Shown: positions 11,512 through 22,671, numbered from the stretch's first letter. The stretch is DNA of 64,000 bases from Fistulifera solaris (GCA_030295235.1 AP026136.1:434001-498000); one strand, 5' to 3'. Program-made: numbers and translations. The notes: generated by a model from the letters alone, not told the origin.

Positions 11512-11594
11512 CTCTCTCTCTGGCTGGAGCTCTATAGAGAGACTCGAGAGGCCTCTCTCTAATAGAGAGTGAGTAGAGACAAGTAGATAGAGCT
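11512..11594. repeat. GA/CT-rich overlapping palindromes
   Basis: A short tract made of interleaved CTCTCT and AGAGAG words, including CTCTATAGAG, CTCGAG, AGGCCT and a CTCTCT-CTAAT-AGAGAG stem-loop. It lies 155-240 bp upstream of the deubiquitinase ATG, so it would be in its promoter or 5' leader. Confidence 0.55.
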
Positions 11595-11748
11595 CATGTT
11601 GTTATTATTGTCCTCGTCGGGAAAAAAGTGAACATGGCATTCGTCGTGGGCGAGGTCAAAAGTTGCAACCTCAGAGAAAGCAAATTATCGTAGATTGGTT
11701 TGATTCTTCGTGAAAGGAAAATTTTAAATTTACAGAGGAATCATCATC

Positions 11749-14133
11749 ATGGTAGAGCCCGCTCGAGAAATAATAACATTCGACGATGAAGATGATGACG
11801 CTGAACTTCAGAGAGCTCTAGCTTTGTCTCTCAAAGAGCACAGCCATGTTACATTTGGACAAGTGAATATAGCTGGTGAAGACGATGATGATCTCAAACA
11901 AGCTTTGGCCCTATCTCTTCAAGATGAGCTTTCTAAACAGAGGCAATCGGATTTACGCTCTGTTGAAGGCGTTAGTGCTGCTGTCGTTTCATCTGCCACC
12001 GATACAAATTTTTCGCTACCGGAACAGCTACCGTCCTTGGTTTTAAACATGGAAGTCATTGACGCGTACTATAGCGAAACCGAGCCTTTTGATATAGAGT
12101 CGTTTCGCTCTATCATGTGGGATGAAAATTTAACGACCGAGAATGATAAGCGTCGGTGGATCGAGCAACCAATAACGATGCGCAGTGATGAAATTGCAAG
12201 CCAAGATTCGTCTGAGCCTGTCAGTGATGATGAATTGACGCGCCTGGATCGACTTGCGAAGTCGCATGTTCCTTGGGGATTAGTACAACAACACGGTGGG
12301 CCGTGTGGCGTTCTGGCAGCGGTGCAAGCAGAAATGTTAAGATACTTGATATGGGGACCGCTGCCGTATTCATCTTTTCTGTCAGCTGAAGCTTTGTTAG
12401 AAGCCCTGGCTAGATCCCTTGGAACCATACTTGCTCGTGCAGCCTTAGCGGACGCCGTGGAAGCATCCTCCGATTGCGATAGGCAAGGCTGTGAAAGGAC
12501 AGAAAGCTGTTCTGGCATAGAAAAGCAAATAGCTGTAAAGCTTGTTTTGCCTTGTCTAGACGGTAAGAATATTGACCGCCCACTGACATGGGAAGACTTC
12601 GAACCATGGCAGAGTGTTGCTACAGCCAATGGTCCCGAAAATACATCGAGCACTTCTTCTGTCTCTGCGTCGTTCATAACATATAATATTACGTCAACGT
12701 CGTCTTCTGTTGACTCAAGTCAGAACAAAAGTTGCAAAAAGCAGAAGACCGGTAGTTCTGAAGCTGGAAACGGTCTGGCTAGTCAAGAGATAGAAGTGCA
12801 GGAACTGTTGCTTCTTGATGAGATAGATAGATTAGCACGCCACGTTTCCGCCTTTTTGCTTCAAGCACAAGATGGCGGGTTTCCTCCGATAAATCACTTT
12901 CGTCAAGCAGGAGGAGTACTTCTGTTGGTTATGTCTGTAGTTGCGTCTCGTGGTCACGCAAAGCTCCGAGCTGAGTTCGACGATCCTATCGGAACTCGTC
13001 TTACAGGTCAGTTTGGTCATTGCAGCCAGGAACTTATTAACGCTCTTCTCACCGGACAGGCGGTATCGAATGTATTCGATAACGTTCTAAACCCATCGGG
13101 GGATATGATATGCAGGGGAATTTGCGCAAAACCTGTCGTCGGATATCTTACTCGACTCGAAGCTCTTCAGTATTGTTCGGTGGGTTCGTACTTTAAATCC
13201 CCTCGTATCCCCGTTTGGATAATTGCGTCGAGCAGTCACTTTTCTGTCTTATTTGGTCCCAAAAAAGCCATTCAGGAGAGTGCGAGCGACATGCTATTGG
13301 AGAAATGCCGTCGGGCTTTCAAAAGTGTTGAAGGGGGAGAAGAGAACGGATTTATTCCGACCGAGTCGCTCTCATTTGTGCTGTCTGCGCTTGATTACAA
13401 TTTAGATCCCCCCAAAATATCTGCTCTAAGAGCTGCATTAGAAGTAACAGGCGCAGGTATAATATTGTGGGATGACTTTTGGAAGGCTATCAGTAGGCTA
13501 ATGACAGGGGCAGCGATTGAGACAATTCTCGAGGGCCAAGTCGCTTCTGACAAATCTCCCGCATCACAAAGCGGAAGTCATAATACAGGGCAGTACCCCT
13601 CGCCCCCCTTCATCCACCAGGATATGCTAGCTATAAATGCTGTTTTTAGCGATGATGTAGTCACGTCAAATTCAAGAAGCTTTGGACCAGCATTCGAGAC
13701 ACGAATCGACCAAACAGAAACAGACGAGGAAATGGCGAGAAGATTAGCTGGTGAGTGGGGTAGTGAAGATGCAAATAGTGTCGGCGCTGTGAACGGTGGA
13801 TCTCCCATTGATGTCCCATTCGCCGACCAGGAGGACGACGAAGCTGACACTGGCGACTTAAAACCTGCGGCCGAAGGATCTACAGGCATCTTTGATTTTG
13901 AAACTTATGGGAATACATTTCCCTTGTACCATTATAATGGGCTCCGAGGGGGCGTTCTTTCGCCTTTTCGAGTCACAAGGTTAACCCCTGAAGAGGCTGT
14001 TGGCGCAAGTATTGCCCTTAGTCGTGCTAATGGTGCATCGGCGCAAAGCTCGGATTTGGAGGAAGTCATCAGAACGAAATGGCCATCTTGTGCTTTCAAC
14101 TTTCTTGGAAAGCCACCACCTTTGATCGACTAG
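11749..14133 (+). CDS. MINDY-3/4-like deubiquitinase with tandem UIMs
   Basis: An intact single-exon frame of 794 residues. Two ubiquitin-interacting motifs stand at the N-terminus (DAELQRALALSLKE at about 17-30 and DLKQALALSLQDE at about 48-60). The MINDY catalytic region begins near residue 175 with VPWGLVQQHGGPCGVLA, where Cys186 is the expected nucleophile, and the candidate catalytic His497 sits in WIIASSSHFSVLFGP. An EF-hand-like segment follows (residues about 520-590), as in MINDY-3/CARP. The conserved tail reads RTKWPSCAFNF near the end. MINDY enzymes trim Lys48-linked ubiquitin chains; the two UIMs fit a preference for chains (family knowledge). Acidic, disordered linkers separate the domains. 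Which MINDY class it belongs to is uncertain. Confidence 0.88.
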   Translation: MVEPAREIITFDDEDDDAELQRALALSLKEHSHVTFGQVNIAGEDDDDLKQALALSLQDELSKQRQSDLRSVEGVSAAVVSSATDTNFSLPEQLPSLVLNMEVIDAYYSETEPFDIESFRSIMWDENLTTENDKRRWIEQPITMRSDEIASQDSSEPVSDDELTRLDRLAKSHVPWGLVQQHGGPCGVLAAVQAEMLRYLIWGPLPYSSFLSAEALLEALARSLGTILARAALADAVEASSDCDRQGCERTESCSGIEKQIAVKLVLPCLDGKNIDRPLTWEDFEPWQSVATANGPENTSSTSSVSASFITYNITSTSSSVDSSQNKSCKKQKTGSSEAGNGLASQEIEVQELLLLDEIDRLARHVSAFLLQAQDGGFPPINHFRQAGGVLLLVMSVVASRGHAKLRAEFDDPIGTRLTGQFGHCSQELINALLTGQAVSNVFDNVLNPSGDMICRGICAKPVVGYLTRLEALQYCSVGSYFKSPRIPVWIIASSSHFSVLFGPKKAIQESASDMLLEKCRRAFKSVEGGEENGFIPTESLSFVLSALDYNLDPPKISALRAALEVTGAGIILWDDFWKAISRLMTGAAIETILEGQVASDKSPASQSGSHNTGQYPSPPFIHQDMLAINAVFSDDVVTSNSRSFGPAFETRIDQTETDEEMARRLAGEWGSEDANSVGAVNGGSPIDVPFADQEDDEADTGDLKPAAEGSTGIFDFETYGNTFPLYHYNGLRGGVLSPFRVTRLTPEEAVGASIALSRANGASAQSSDLEEVIRTKWPSCAFNFLGKPPPLID

Positions 14134-14367
14134 ATTGCTTATGGAAGTCTTAAAAGAAACTCTGACCCCTATCATTTATGTACTGAACTAATTCTAGTCA
14201 TCCACCACTTGCAACTAGAGTCATGAGAGGGTCGACCTCTTACTTATAGTCTTAAAGCAGAATACGCTCGGGTATGCTCCAATTCTTAGGAAAACAAAGT
14301 TTGAGTGCAAACGCAATTTGTCCATGAAAGTCAAAAACTATCCAACTTACCACAAACCCTCTGCAGT

Positions 14368-17300
14368 TTATCGACTGGCAATTGCAAGGAATTCTTTTTC
14401 CAGGTCTTCCTCTGAGGACGAATCACCCAACAAAGCGAAAGACGGTTTGTAGTCGTAGGTAATCTCATCGTGAATCTGGATATCCACTAATGCAACAAAG
14501 AAAATTCTCTCGCGGCATACTTCGCAAGGCGTTTTCACAAAATGCATCGAGCAATTGGGGAGACAGCTGTGGTTTAAGAAACGCGCGGGCCCGCCCTTCG
14601 TGGTAGCATCTATGGCGCACTCATCGTTGATGTGAATGATGAAACTCGGGTTCCTCTTTTCAAGATACTCTCCTTCTCGGGAAGCGATGGTCTCTTTATC
14701 AATGTATTCGCCAATATACTCGGCGACAATTTGGCCCTTTTGAATTGTTGATCCGCAAATAGACCAAAGCCGTGTATTCTGCTTGGTCGAACCGAAACGC
14801 AAGAGGGGACTTCCCCCGCAAGCTCTTCATCTTTCATTTCACTCAAGTACAAAGCTTCTTTACGGTTCAAAGTGCTTGCGAGCCCTGTCGTCAATTCGCA
14901 TCGTGAAATGCTAATTCTATGGTGTGCATTATCTCCTCGCTTTCTTCTCTCTTCATGCTGAATATCAATCTCTTTCATGGCATCAAACTGAAGGCAGCGA
15001 GAGCAAATGTTTTCTGGATGCGATCTTCGCTCAACCCTCCTCTTACGCATCCTACGGAGTAAATTTAGAATTAGTTCCTCCTTCTGACTCGGCGTCTGAT
15101 GGAAGTCAACTAGTTGACCAGCCCTGGTTACCTCATTGTCTACGATGATTCGCAATCTCCTATCAAAGGTCGCATCCCTCCCAACTACTAACGCGTGTTC
15201 ACGTGTACTGTCAGGGTTGGGTGCGAGCGTGGCCGATGCAGCCACCGCGATTCTTTTCACGACCAAAGCTCCGTAGTAAGCCTGTTCGTTCTCGTTCGTA
15301 CGCAGAATACTGGCCTCGACTTGACAGCGAAGCGCTTCTTCGTTTTCTATCATTTCCACTGCCTCAGGCCACACATCTCTGAGTTCAACAAATGGCTCCT
15401 GTTCAAAAAGTTGATCATCTAACTGAAATGTTTCTGTATCGCTGCTTGGGTCATAAGCCACTACGCACTTCTGATATGCAGTTAGCACCGCATTCATCCA
15501 AGCTGCAGTTCGACTTGCTGCAATAAGAAGAGCGCTTTGTATGCCCTTCGCGTGTCTGCACACTGAAGATGGACAGGGGTAGAACGAAATTATGGCCGTG
15601 CACATTGATTCGATATCCTTTACAAGATCCCCTACACTTTCATAGGACTTATCAAGTACTTTGTCTTTAATCGTACCGATGTCTATGAAATGGCGAAATG
15701 ATGCTGAAAATTCTTGGTCCTTTATGGTCCGTGCGACCAGTCTCAGCGGGTCGCGACGTAGAGAAGCTAGCAAAATACCATAACAGCATATTGTCTTGCA
15801 TCTGGATTCGAAAGCATCCATCTTTTCCTTCTTTCTCATCAGCTTCTGTCGGTCAGGATCACTATAATCCTTGTTTGACGTGGATGATACAAGAAGTCTA
15901 GTTGGCGGCTGTCGACTTCTAATCGGGCACCTCCCCAGCTGTTGATTGTTTTCTGCGTCAGGGGCCTTGTCAATGGTAGCATCCGGCACGAAATCATCCT
16001 CACGTGCAATACTCGCTATTTTCACGTATCGATCGCGGTCGTTTGTATCGTCTAAGCCGTTAGGGTTTTCGTCACTTTCACCTTCATGGCAATCAAACGT
16101 CCTCGTCTTGGAAGGCGCAAGTAGTACCTGCGGGGGCAAAATCGCCAGAGGAGCCCATCTGCTCTTTAATATTTTACTTGACACCTGGTGCTCGCCCTTA
16201 GACCGAGTCTCGTCAAATCCATCTTTTCCTTGAATACGACCAAGCATAACTGTTTGGACCCTCAAAGTATTTCCATCGGCTTTGTTCGTATCGGAAGAAT
16301 CAGAACCTGCAGGCTGTTTCTTCGACAAATTATAAACCAATTGTGCTCTCCTACAACGAATACAACCAGCTTTATCCTCAGTGCATGCCCCGCAGCGACC
16401 ACAAAGGAGCAAAGATGCTTTGTTACGTTTAGTGTCTTCGTTGCAGGCGATGCCATTGGCATTTATCGTCGTGACATCGTCGATAAAGACAGCGACATCA
16501 TCGAAGCGATCTAAAGCCTCTCCAAGGCTACTACTGGGTAGCAAGGGAAGATTTTGTAGTTTTTCCCAGTCGCTGGATGGACTACAAGAAAGCGGCTGAA
16601 GGTGGTCCACCTCAAAATTGACCAAATCCTCGTCGACCAGTTGACCGCGATCCAGGCGAGGTCGCAGCCCAAGTCCTACTCGGGTTGCTATGAGTGAGCT
16701 CATTGGCGGTTGCAATTTCGCACGAGGCTCAATAGCGGGAATTTGTCTGCTTAAAACGTGGCAGTAATGCTTCCAGCCTCTAGAACAGCCAAGACATTCG
16801 TCACCAATGCTCGTCGAAAGCGGACCGTGGACTTCAAAGTAAGGAATCAATGACTTAGCGTGATCATCGATAACTGTTGTGCTTTTATCACGATTGGCCT
16901 GTACCATTGGCAATTTTCCGAACCGCAGATCATGGAGTAGCTCGTAGGCAATCTTATTCTGAGTGTCATCTACTTCCTCAGCGACTGGCTTTGTCCCAAC
17001 GCAGGCATCTTCTAGTCGTTTGCGGCGGTTCAACTGTTTACGATCTCCGTTTCTGAGCAACGTTTTAATTTCATCATCCGACGAGTTGCTATCTTCCTCA
17101 TCTACAGCTTCCAAGTCAACGATCTCCCGAAGACTTTTCTCTTCCTTCCATTCGATAGTACGTGCCTCGAAATCACGCATTGACATTGTCATATAGCGAC
17201 GGTGGTCGACTGGACGTAATTTGACCCACCACATCGCTGCTTCTCTCGCAACGAGCTCGTTTCTCTCGTCGCCTTTCGGTAAACGATTAAAAGTTCTGTG

Positions 17301-18650
17301 CTTTCGAGCCAAAACCCGCTCAATCTTCCATCGGTTCTCGGCTAGGTAGAAATAGAAGGCCGGTGTTGCTCTCACTAAGTCAGAAAAAGAAAGAGAATCT
17401 TTTCCGTCTTCTTCCCCGCAATGGTTTAAACTGTTTATTGAAGAATTTGCTTGATCTTTTATTTCTCTCTTTTCTTCAAACCGTTCTGCTTCTTCTTCGT
17501 TTTCACCTTTACTTCGTATGCTTGCTTGTCAGAAGCGACTGAATCAGTCCGCCGCCGCTTTCGCAAATTACGGTGTTCACCATCAACCTCTTCCTTACTT
17601 TCTTTTCACCTTGTTCAATGTCAAATTCTTTATTTTTTCAACATCACCATTTACATTATCCTCAGCATAGCTGGAAAAGTGTCTTCGGCTTTTCCTTGTT
17701 GCCGTGGCGTTCTCCTCGTCCAAACTATCTTCTTTGACAGTTTCAAAAGCGGCCTGACAAGCACTGCATCTTATATAATTTTCTTCTTTCTCAATCACTT
17801 CAAATGCAGCGGACTCTTCAACTTTCTTTCCACAGACCTCGCACAAAGCGCACGTACCCTTGTCTGAGTCCCCAAGAGAAGCTTTAGATGGAGAAGTGTC
17901 TAGTTCAGAAAATGTGGTGGGGACACTATCGTCAATGCATTCTGGACAGTACCACGGGTCTTCATCTCGGTCGAGCGATGTGCGAGCTGCGTTATCGAGC
18001 GGAATGCACTCCTTGTGATAAACACGCGGGCATCCATCGCAACAAACAACATCCCCAAACTCATGACAGACCTGGCACCAAAATTGGTTGCCATCGTTTC
18101 CCAGCTGAGACAATCCAGGAACGTCTCCAGGCATGAGAGAAGTAAAACAAGAACCTTCGAGAAGTATCTTCACCCTTGTAGTTCTATCTCGCCCTTCTTC
18201 CGTAGCATACAATACGGAATCGCCCGGCGGAATAACGTTGTTGTCCTGCCCTCTTTGTTCAGGAGAAGCCGATGTAACAGACATTGAAGTACGCTTCTTT
18301 TCCGGAGCGCCTGGATTGGACTCTGATTGGGTGTGTCTTCGAGTAGACGCTCGTTGACGTTTGTTCACAATCTCCGGCTCGTTGATCTTTCCAGCTGTGT
18401 CCATCGATTCCGTATGCGCGTCACGCTCCGGCGATGCTTGTAAGGACGTCCCAGCGGCGACTGCGTCTGAAACAAAATCGCGATGAAGATGTGATTGACC
18501 TTGTAAAGTATCGGCCTGCTTTGGGTTTTCTCGTTTGTTTACTAGAGAAGCCTCTTGCTCTTTGATGCATCCGTTTGAGTTCTGCGGAGGCCGGCACTCC
18601 CACTTTGTGATACCTTTGATCTCTTCATGAAGCCTCCTAATCAAGCTCAA
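14368..18650 (-). CDS. PHD-HMG-bromodomain-SET histone methyltransferase, 5' end unresolved
   Basis: One large chromatin gene read from 18650 down. Domains in order: a PHD finger (FWCQVCHEFGDVVCCDGCPR to WYCPEC), a second Cys-pair region, an HMG-box-like region (TPAFYFYLAENRWKIERV), a bromodomain-like region (IGTIKDKVLDKSYESVGDLV), and a SET domain starting SRIHGFGLFA, with AEYIGEYID, FLNHSCLPNC and EITYDYK. A 78-bp intron at 17598-17521 joins the PHD half to the rest in frame. A one-base break lies in the T4 run 14738-14741; one more base restores FKKGQIVAEYIGEY. The protein ends 20-25 residues after EITYDYK, without the CxCxxxxC post-SET zinc motif. No ATG precedes 18650 in frame, so the first exon(s) lie upstream. 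The layout is trithorax/MLL-like; likely H3K4 class but unproven. Confidence 0.82.
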
Positions 18651-19129
18651 AGATGATTTAATTGAGACTCAACAGCGACCGTGAGAGACTGAATTACTTA
18701 GCTTGATAAGCAGCTCACAAGATGAGCAGCAGCTGGCAGATTTTTGTGAGGATAGACCCTGTCTTGCGGGTTGCCGCGCTTGAACGCTAATAACTGGGGA
18801 CACAACTTTTTGTCTCGGTTGAGAGTGGGATGTTGCAACACGATACACGATGGTTACATAAAACAGTACTGCAAGGCTCCTGCCTTGAACCAACTGTAGA
18901 AAAGTGAGAGCCCAGAGCGCAGTTCAAAGTTCGACGAAGCCACAAAATTCTGTGCCAGAACATGTCGCAGGTTAAATCACAATATAATCGAAATGTAGTG
19001 CGTGTTCGATAGAAGAATGTAGTGCTGCTTTTCGCCTTATAAGCGACTTTCCACTAAATTTATCGAGATGACTTTTGATTTTCGTGTCTGTCAATACGTA
19101 GTACTTTTATGTAGTTTTCTTCTTAAAAA
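18651..19129. other. Upstream region of the SET gene, no resolved exon
   Basis: The missing first exon of the SET gene should lie here or slightly further on. Several short minus-strand frames are open (for example 18893-18669, rich in Ser and Cys), but none has an ATG and a clean donor that joins 18650. I see no other gene. Confidence 0.4.
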
Positions 19130-19815
19130 AGTTAGATCGAGTTGTGTACCGTTACGATATTCAAGAAATCTTTGCAAGGTGTGGGGTGTGTGAGTTGTGA
19201 GTAGCAAACTTCAAGCCGATGAGACACTTTTGACAGATTCGGACCAGAAAATGCGAAGTGCAAAATGCACATGTCTCTTTGCACGCAAGCCTTTGGACCC
19301 AAATCTGTTCGCGATGAGCCTACCATTCACACATTTGGCAACAGCAACAACAGTACACAGGTTCAAGAGCTTCGAGGAGATGTTTCGGCCTATGGCTTTT
19401 GGAATGAGAGACGAACGACCATTTTCGATGTCCGAGTTACTGATACCGACGCACCGTCATACAGAAACCGTGACCCGATTAAGGTTCTGGCTTCTCAAGA
19501 GCGTGAAAAGCGTAGCATGTACGGACCCCCTTGCCACGAACGCAGACGAGACTTCACTCCCCTGGTCTTTTCCATTGACGGAATGATGGGACAACAGGCT
19601 ATTTCAGCATCGAGACAGCTTGCAAGAAAACTTCAGCGGAAGTGGAACAAGCCATACTCCGAGATCTGTGGCTTCATCCGGGGCGCTGCATGAGTCTTTC
19701 CCTGGTCAGGTCAGTTAGTATGCTTCTCGCGAAATCCAAGAGAAGGAATGCCAAAACGGAATCCCCCTCATTGGGAAACGGGCTCGGGACTGGCCCTCTA
19801 CTAGCGCACTAAGGC
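19130..19815 (+). mobile_element. Retroelement pol-type C-terminal remnant (fossil)
   Basis: A short coding relic whose best-preserved block (about 19430-19680) reads KRSMYGPPCHERRRDFTPL, then SIDGMMGQQA and WNKPYSEICGFI. This matches from memory the conserved C-terminal tail found behind reverse transcriptase in retroelement polyproteins of diatoms and other protists. Everything upstream of this tail is missing. The copy is broken by truncation and has at least one further break. No terminal repeats are visible. The element class cannot be assigned from this fragment; it appears old. Confidence 0.5.
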
Positions 19816-20170
19816 TAGGGAGTTAGAACCAAAGCTTACTCATTAAAGTGTCAGACTGAAATATATGTGAATGAAAAGTGGAAAATTCAGTCGAATGTCA
19901 AGATTAGATTCTGACAATTAAAAAATTAGGAATAAAATATATATGTGAAAAAATACAGAAAAAAAAATACAGGAGGTTTTTGAGTCAGGGTTAGAGCATT
20001 TTCGAAGTCGGAGTATCCGTTCGCGCAATTTGCTCAACGCCACGTTTCAAGCCAAGCTTCGCTTCTTGTTTCAAAATAAAAGCAAATAGGTACGAGACCA
20101 CATCCTTCTTCATCGACTGAAGGAATATCATTAATCATCCAAAGTACACCTAAAATTTAGAGTAAGGGCC
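19816..20170. other. A/T-rich intergenic stretch
   Basis: About 350 bp with A-runs (19960-19970) and no open frame of note. It is likely the upstream region of the gene at 20171. Confidence 0.4.
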
Positions 20171-20867
20171 ATGATCCACGCCAACAAAAGCAGAACCATG
20201 AAATACGCAGATGAAAGCTGTAACGCAACCGAGGAGTCATCTTCAATGGCTTCGTCCTTTGACGAATCGGATACGGATACACTAAACGAAGGTCGCTGGC
20301 TTGTTTCATTTTCGAAGACAAAACAATTGCTGTCAAATCATAGCGAATCAATACGATCAGGGGAGTATGTCAGTAACGGCTGGGGAAAGGGCAATCCGTC
20401 ATATCAGATCAAATGACTATCCAAGTGGGAATGCGATTCGGTCGCGCTTGTTAAACAAACTCGGATTCGAACCAGCGGCATCTAAAATACCAGTGAGTTC
20501 AGCAATATCTCCCACTCCAAGTTGGCACCAGAGCCACGCCTTTTTTGTCGACTTGAAGGGCGACTACGGAGTCCCAGAAAAGAGCTCGGTTTGCAAACAA
20601 AACCAAAGTGTGAACCCCAAAGGACGGATTGTATTTAATCCTGAAGTTAAAGTTCAGATAATTCCTTCGCACGTAGATTTTTCTGATCGCATTCGCCGCG
20701 TTATGTGGACGGACGCTGTGGAGATGGACGAAAACGCTGCTCGAAATTGCCTCGAATACACCGCCGAAGGTTGGGACTGGCGGAATGTGCTCGATGACGA
20801 AGATATGATTGTAATTAACGGAGAAAAGATACATCCAGTGCATTTCTCGGACGAAGAGTGCATTTGA
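20171..20867 (+). CDS. Diatom-type unknown protein, frame break
   Basis: About 230 residues. The Ser/Glu/Asp-rich N-terminus is followed by SGNAIRSRLLNKLG and a conserved-looking C-terminal block: RIVFNPEVKVQIIPSHVDF, DRIRRVMWTDAVEM, YTAEGWDWRNVLDDEDM and HPVHF. I recall similar IPSHxDxSDRIR..W / AAEGxDWRNVxxDDxM patterns in diatom proteins of unknown function, but no characterised family. The frame changes near the AAA at 20411-20413; either one extra base or two missing bases would explain it. The start at 20171 is the first ATG of the first frame. No targeting signal or membrane segment is seen. Confidence 0.65.
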
Positions 20868-21148
20868 ATCGAGAGTTATCAGGTATCTCGTCATCGCATT
20901 TACAGTAAATTGACAGTTGCAAGGCTACCTTATGAGCACAGACAGAGAATCCTTTTCTGTGTCAAAAAGTCGACATTTAATAATGATAGAACTAGAATAC
21001 AGGGTTACGACTTTGTCAAAAGATGAATGTATATCAGGTTTTTTTCAAAGACTTCAGCCAAGACGATGGCATCCAGTACGCTCAACCATGTCGCGATCGA
21101 GAATGAGATCTCGCGCGATCCTTGATTGACTGAATAGTAATGTGATTC

Positions 21149-21424
21149 TTACGCTCGTAATTTGACAATATAAATATGCGATACATCACGAGCGACAATA
21201 TATCGAGTGGCTTGAAAACTAACCGTCATCCGACTAAAGGAATCGAGCTTTAGGTTTCCTGCTTGTACCAGCATTTGGTACAGCAAAGCACAATCTTTCT
21301 CACTCAGTGGACCACGAAGTAGATTACCGTGTAAATCTAGAACGGCACTAGCTTGCTGTCCTGGAACAGGAGAGGCCTCTAAATCAAGGGGAGCGAAGTT
21401 CTCGCTGTTATTAGATCGATCCAT
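21149..21424 (-). CDS. Roadblock/LC7 protein, LAMTOR4-like
   Basis: An intact 91-residue frame with a short Ser/Asn-rich N-terminus and then the small beta-helix-beta pattern of Ragulator subunit LAMTOR4: a first strand with a small turn (AVLDLHGNLLRGPLSEKD), one long helix (LLYQMLVQAGNLKLD), and closing strands FSRMTVSFQATRYIVA and HIYIVKLRA. Animal LAMTOR4 has F(K/S)R(L/M)SV..F and VFVVK at the matching places (from memory). Ragulator anchors Rag GTPases and TORC1 on lysosomes. Similarity is structural-pattern level, so another roadblock-fold protein is possible. Confidence 0.6.
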   Translation of the reverse strand: MDRSNNSENFAPLDLEASPVPGQQASAVLDLHGNLLRGPLSEKDCALLYQMLVQAGNLKLDSFSRMTVSFQATRYIVARDVSHIYIVKLRA

Positions 21425-21987
21425 ACTTTGTAAAAGCTGGGTGTTTAACTGACGGGAGATGTAAGCGGCAAACTCGTGGACTACCTTTTCCTCTTCTTTA
21501 AGACTCGTTAAGACTGCTATTCAGCTATTGTTAAATAGAAATTGTTGAATTGCTAGTTTATCCAATGCATTTTGTTTTTTGTTGTTGTCATTGCAATGCA
21601 CGAGCCATTTTACGTATGGCCTGACAGACGACACGACTTGCAATCAATAATAATCATCTTGAGCGTTGCGCTTGGGTTATCTATTCTGACGTAGAGGAAA
21701 CGCAAACTTTGGCGACTAAAAGGAAACAGAGTGACTGCTGTCTTGTTAACAAGCCAATCACGGTTTGCGCATCCCTCCAACTAGCCTTAATCTCTTTAGA
21801 GAAAATCACGCCAAGTCGTTTTTCCTGCATTGACCAGTTACCAAATGAATACGGAGTAATACTTATATCTCTTTCAAATACAAGCATCCTAGGTCAGGCG
21901 GGAAGACAGGTTTTTTACTGTTATTGCACTCGAGATTATAGCTTAGGAAACAATTCTCTACGAGTCGAAAGACTTGTGCTGACTATC
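21425..21987. other. Intergenic stretch, no gene seen
   Basis: About 560 bp holding the LAMTOR4-like promoter and the 3' side of the acetyltransferase. A TACGGAGTA word occurs at 21850-21858. Short open frames on both strands lack any support. Confidence 0.4.
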
Positions 21988-22671
21988 TCAAAGAAAAGGA
22001 TTCATCATTTTTTCAAGGTCATAACGATACCCATACGCCGTATCCAACTTATCTAATCCTTTCAAACGAGCCGCTTGTTCCAGCACTGCTACTCGCTGGA
22101 ACCCAAGTGATTCCCAGAGCGCTACTGACGCCATATTGGATTGGAACACGAGATTGAAATAAGCCGACTTGTATCCTAGCTGATGAGCCGCTTTCAAGAA
22201 GACCTTTCCCATGAGACGCGCTACGCCGCGCCGACGATAATCGGGATGTGTAATGAATCCGCCATTACAGATGTGGGAACATCGGCCGGGAAAATTGGGC
22301 TTGATGTAGAAACAACCCGCCACTTCCTTGGTTTCTAGACACCGCACCACAAACGCCGCGTGCGAAAGAAAATATCCTCGGTACGCGTCTAGCGTCTCAA
22401 ATTCCGATTCGAACGGCCATGATCGTCCCTCTCGAATAACATGGTTCATCAATGTCATGCCGGCATTCCATTCTGATTCTTCAAATGGACCGACTTGAAC
22501 AAGTGTCTCATCACGAAGTGTTGTATCAAAAGGGATCCAGTCTTTCAGCAGAGAGAATCCGGCTTTACCATTCCCCGGCTCTCCGGAATATGCTATCGTC
22601 ATCCATCGCCGTTTTAGGCCGTGAAAGTAGCCGGTTTTGGGTGCACGAGTTAGGACGGGGGGAACAATCAT
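21988..22671 (-). CDS. GNAT-family N-acetyltransferase
   Basis: An intact 227-residue frame. The C-terminal half is a GNAT domain: a central strand with THPDYRRRGVARLMGKVFL, where RRRGVA is the acetyl-CoA pyrophosphate loop, followed by AHQLGYKSAYFNLVFQSN and the closing SVALWESLGFQRV. The N-terminal half carries SWPFESEFETLDAYRGYF before the fold, similar in layout to fungal GNATs of the Mpr1/azetidine-carboxylate type (weak similarity, from memory). There is no targeting peptide. It probably acetylates a small molecule; the substrate is not inferable. Confidence 0.85.
   Translation of the reverse strand: MIVPPVLTRAPKTGYFHGLKRRWMTIAYSGEPGNGKAGFSLLKDWIPFDTTLRDETLVQVGPFEESEWNAGMTLMNHVIREGRSWPFESEFETLDAYRGYFLSHAAFVVRCLETKEVAGCFYIKPNFPGRCSHICNGGFITHPDYRRRGVARLMGKVFLKAAHQLGYKSAYFNLVFQSNMASVALWESLGFQRVAVLEQAARLKGLDKLDTAYGYRYDLEKMMNPFL

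Noticed and set aside
12069-12677. A 202-residue antisense frame opposite the deubiquitinase
   Set aside because: It is the shadow of a strongly conserved sense frame and shows no family pattern.
20461-20476. tRNA gene on the minus strand, because of a perfect B-box-like GGTTCGAATCC
   Set aside because: The flanking bases do not pair as a T-stem, no A-box is placed correctly, and the stretch is coding on the plus strand (LGFEPA).
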